In this document: positions 61,320 through 64,000 of the stretch, in pieces
Layout: every line of letters begins with the position of its first letter
Position numbering within the stretch: position 1 is the stretch's first letter
From: Scatophagus argus
Lineage: Eukaryota; Chordata; Actinopteri; Scatophagidae
Assembly (NCBI RefSeq): GCF_020382885.2
Contig: NC_058502.1
Coordinates: 11,125,950-11,189,949 of the forward strand
Direction: 5' to 3'
Length of the DNA stretch: 64,000 nucleotides
Position numbers and translations under genes: made by a program
Notes under the pieces: model-generated
What the model was told of the DNA's origin: nothing
The model's database searches: none
Seen by the model: the letters and a program-made list of their open reading frames with translations, nothing else

Positions 61320-62815
61320 AAACTCCACCTGCCTGTCCTGATCGACTCACATCGAGGCTAAACAAGAAGCCTCTTTGTGGGCTACAACTGCCAGCTCCAT
61401 CATCTCCTGATAGGACGTTTTTTAATAGGAAGAATTAAAGCCAAAGTTAGGGATATGTCAGCTTTAAAAAGGTGGTAACATAATTAAGTGGTTGTAGCCG
61501 ATGGACATTTAATGGGACACTGCTGAGGACATGTCACAGAGCGATCCTACCACCCCTCACAAAACATCTAATTATTGGTGCTTTAGAAATATATGTACAA
61601 TCATCATCAAAAATCTTCCCTATTAAATTAAAGAAACACCACAGCGAATAAAATACTATGAAGATAAATATTGCTACCGCACTAGAGGAAGACTATTTTA
61701 CCTCAAAGCTGTATATGTTTGTTCACGTGACCAGTACGATGTAAAGAAATAACCTTGGTGCTTCACTTTCAAAAGTAGGTATTGACAACAGCAGCGCTTT
61801 TCATGCGAAGGTGAAAAGTGTAATTATTGTTTAACCAAAGGCTTGTGCTTTAGAAGAAAATTGAATCTTTTTGTTATGAGTGTAAAATTCCTTTTCGAAG
61901 TCTTATGTTGTAATGTGTGCTACAGGAAGCTGTTTGCACTGTTACAATCAACGCTGTACAAGAAGACAGGTCATTAAAATGTGGGGAGAGCTCTTATTTC
62001 ATAAACATGTATTACAGTCAAACGAATGTAAAACAGCCATGCAGTCTTATGTTTTCATACTGCTCTTCGTCCCTGTCATCCTTTCAGCCTTGCTGTGTTT
62101 TAATTTTAAGTTGCTTTTCATTTCTGCACAGCTCCCCTGGTGGTTGATTTGTAACTTTTTTTTTTAACCTTTAACCACGTCTGCTGCCGTGACTGAGTCT
62201 GTAAATGTGACTCATATTAGCAAATAACTACAAGTCTGAACTCTTATTTGATTGTGAATCCATCTCTTCTCTTTGCAGTGGAATACATAGCTGCACACTG
62301 CTAATATTAAAGCATTAGTGAACCACTGTTTATATCTGACAGTCGGACAGCCTTCTCCTTCTATGCCTCTGATATTGAGGTAATTTCTTACTCACTGTGA
62401 ATCTAAAAACATCTCGGACTATTGTCAAGTTACAGTGCAGCTCTACTTTGCAAACAGAGATCCTTCCCCTTGAATTTAGAGGGTTTACCAAAATATTTCT
62501 CACAGGGCATTTAGGTCTTTAAGTCACTGCTTAATCACAAAATATTTCATCTAATTCTTTCCTTGTGAAACACTTCTGATGGGATTGAAGAAGTGTGACC
62601 AGTACTTAATTTAAAACTTCATGTCTGTAGAGGTTTAGGACTTTGTGATAAGTGCAACAGCCTGTGCTTTCATCTACAGTCGACAACGTTTTTGTAAGAG
62701 AGGCTTCCCTCCATTTAAGGTTTTGACCCGCGCCATCTTCTGTCAACTTTGTTGACAGGGAAACCGGACAATGTAAATAATTAAACAATAAAGAAAATTA
62801 AATGTATAAACTCTT
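61320..62815 (+). other. 3' UTR of mat1a
   Basis: From the TAA at 61317-61319 to just after the AATAAA at 62787-62792, with no further coding exon. Several smaller signals (ATTAAA at 61969-62000, ATATTAAAGC near 62304) could give shorter forms. Confidence 0.6.
62787..62792 (+). terminator. Poly(A) signal of mat1a
   Basis: AATAAA in the context TTAAACAATAAAGAAAATT, followed within 30 nt by a TCTTGTCTG-type GT-rich segment. Confidence 0.6.
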
Positions 62816-64000
62816 GTCTGACTTTTTGCCCTACATGTGTAGATTAAAGTTATGTGTAAGTTATGCAACTTACAGTCAGTCAAATCAAGCATTTTCTTTT
62901 TTGAACAGTTTTTAATTTGTCAAGCATATACATACAATCATATAACTTTTCAGCAAAATAGAATTTACAACCTAAACCTCTTTGGTTTTCATTATCAAAA
63001 TAATACATAAGGCACATAGGGAGGATTTTGCATTTGAGAATTGAGTTTCAGATTTTCGTGAGGTTTACTGTACAGATGCTAGCTTGTCAGAATGCTACTA
63101 TCTACTGATTGCATGACAGATACTTGCAGATATTTAACCATGGGTGTGTGAGCAGCGTAAGCATTCTCATGAGCTATTTATACAGGAATGTTTATTTTTT
63201 AAGCTTTACAGAATTTTGATTAACAAAAATAATCTATTACATTATGATTAACCATTAGTCCTACAACTGTGAAAAGGCAGTTGCACATATACTTGACACA
63301 ACAGATAAACATGACAAATTCTCGTACGTAAACGTAAAAAGGAATTCCATTAAAACAAAGACAACAGAAGGCTGAGGCAAGCAGAGTTCATTCTGCTTTG
63401 AAACAAACAATGCAGCTGGTGTTGTAACGTTTTCCTGAGTGCAAGGTTCAGACAGATAAGTAAACGAGAGAAAAGAACAGAAAGTAGAGAGGCGGACTGG
63501 AGGCTGAGCGTGCTTAATCTGACTGACAGGTTCTCAAAAGAAATGTCTTAAACAGGGAAGTAGTAGTAACGGTAGTGGTCATTGTAGTAGTTGTTGTTTT
63601 TTGGTAGTTGTAGCTTTTTGTAGCTGTAAGACCATGAGCAGCAGCACCATCATCTGGTTTAACATTTATAACATTTAGAAACACTTTGAATCTTTACTGT
63701 GATTTGTTCAAAGTATGCATCTTGTAGAATTAGCGTCAAAAAGTTTTACTTCAAGGCGATGCCTGGTAGAACAATCTGAAGACCACTGCTGCACCAAAGC
63801 CAGTAGCTTCCAAGTACATTTAGGTGTAAAACAAAAGCAGATTTAGCCTAAGCTGACAAAATTTTCTTAGCTGTAGCTGCGCGTACAAAAGTGTGTAATT
63901 TTTCAAGTAGAAAACAAGACCTCCTGTGAGCTGAGCTACAGCTCTGATTGCAACACAAACTCATATGCAATAAGCAGTCTGACCAGTAGAGAGAAGCAAG
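62816..64000. other. Unassigned right edge
   Basis: No coding exon or recognised repeat is visible. The stretch is AT-rich with short GTAGTTG repeats near 63570-63620. It could be the 3' UTR of a gene beyond the window or plain spacer. Confidence 0.5.

Noticed and set aside
1-64000. CRISPR arrays, bacterial-type operons or other prokaryotic systems
   Set aside because: The window is entirely eukaryotic in structure; the regular short repeats seen are microsatellites.

Overview
This window looks like nuclear DNA of a ray-finned, probably percomorph, fish. Every gene is split by GT-AG introns. The gene order lzts2, pdzd7, sfxn3 and the pair prxl2a, mat1a correspond to two blocks of human chromosome 10q. 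The non-coding DNA carries tRNA-derived SINEs, LINE 3' ends and other dispersed repeats typical of teleosts. I read five gene families by joining exons whose phases agree at every junction. All four other genes surround a tandem pair of selenoprotein genes.

Layout. 1-8.9 kb: lzts2 (+), seven coding exons and a long 3' UTR. 10.1-26.6 kb: pdzd7 (-), fifteen core coding exons plus two or three candidate upstream exons, tail-to-tail with lzts2. 27.3-36 kb: sfxn3 (+), ten coding exons, head-to-head with pdzd7. 38.6-47.1 kb: two consecutive copies (-) of the PRXL2A/selenoprotein U1 gene. 54.7-62.8 kb: mat1a (+), ten coding exons, a TATA promoter and a poly(A) signal. The 7.5 kb between the second selenoprotein gene and mat1a, and the last 1.2 kb, hold no gene I can support.

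Main result. Both PRXL2A-type genes have an in-frame TGA exactly where mammalian PRXL2A has the first cysteine of its CxxC-like redox motif. Each gene has, downstream of its true stop and on the same strand, a convincing SECIS element (ATGA, 12 nt, AAA, GA core with paired stems) followed by an AATAAA signal. They are therefore tandem selenoproteins, not pseudogenes, and a standard translation would truncate both. The copies share identical intron phases and nearly identical exon lengths, but the second has a rewritten N-terminus.

Functions. Lzts2 is a cytoskeletal/Wnt coiled-coil regulator. Pdzd7 is a scaffold of hair-cell and photoreceptor Usher complexes. Sfxn3 is a mitochondrial inner-membrane serine carrier. 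The selenoproteins are thioredoxin-fold redox proteins. Mat1a makes S-adenosylmethionine. No operon-like relation is implied; the grouping is conserved synteny. Exon borders come from reading frames, splice dinucleotides and remembered family sequences. UTR limits and transcription starts are inferred.
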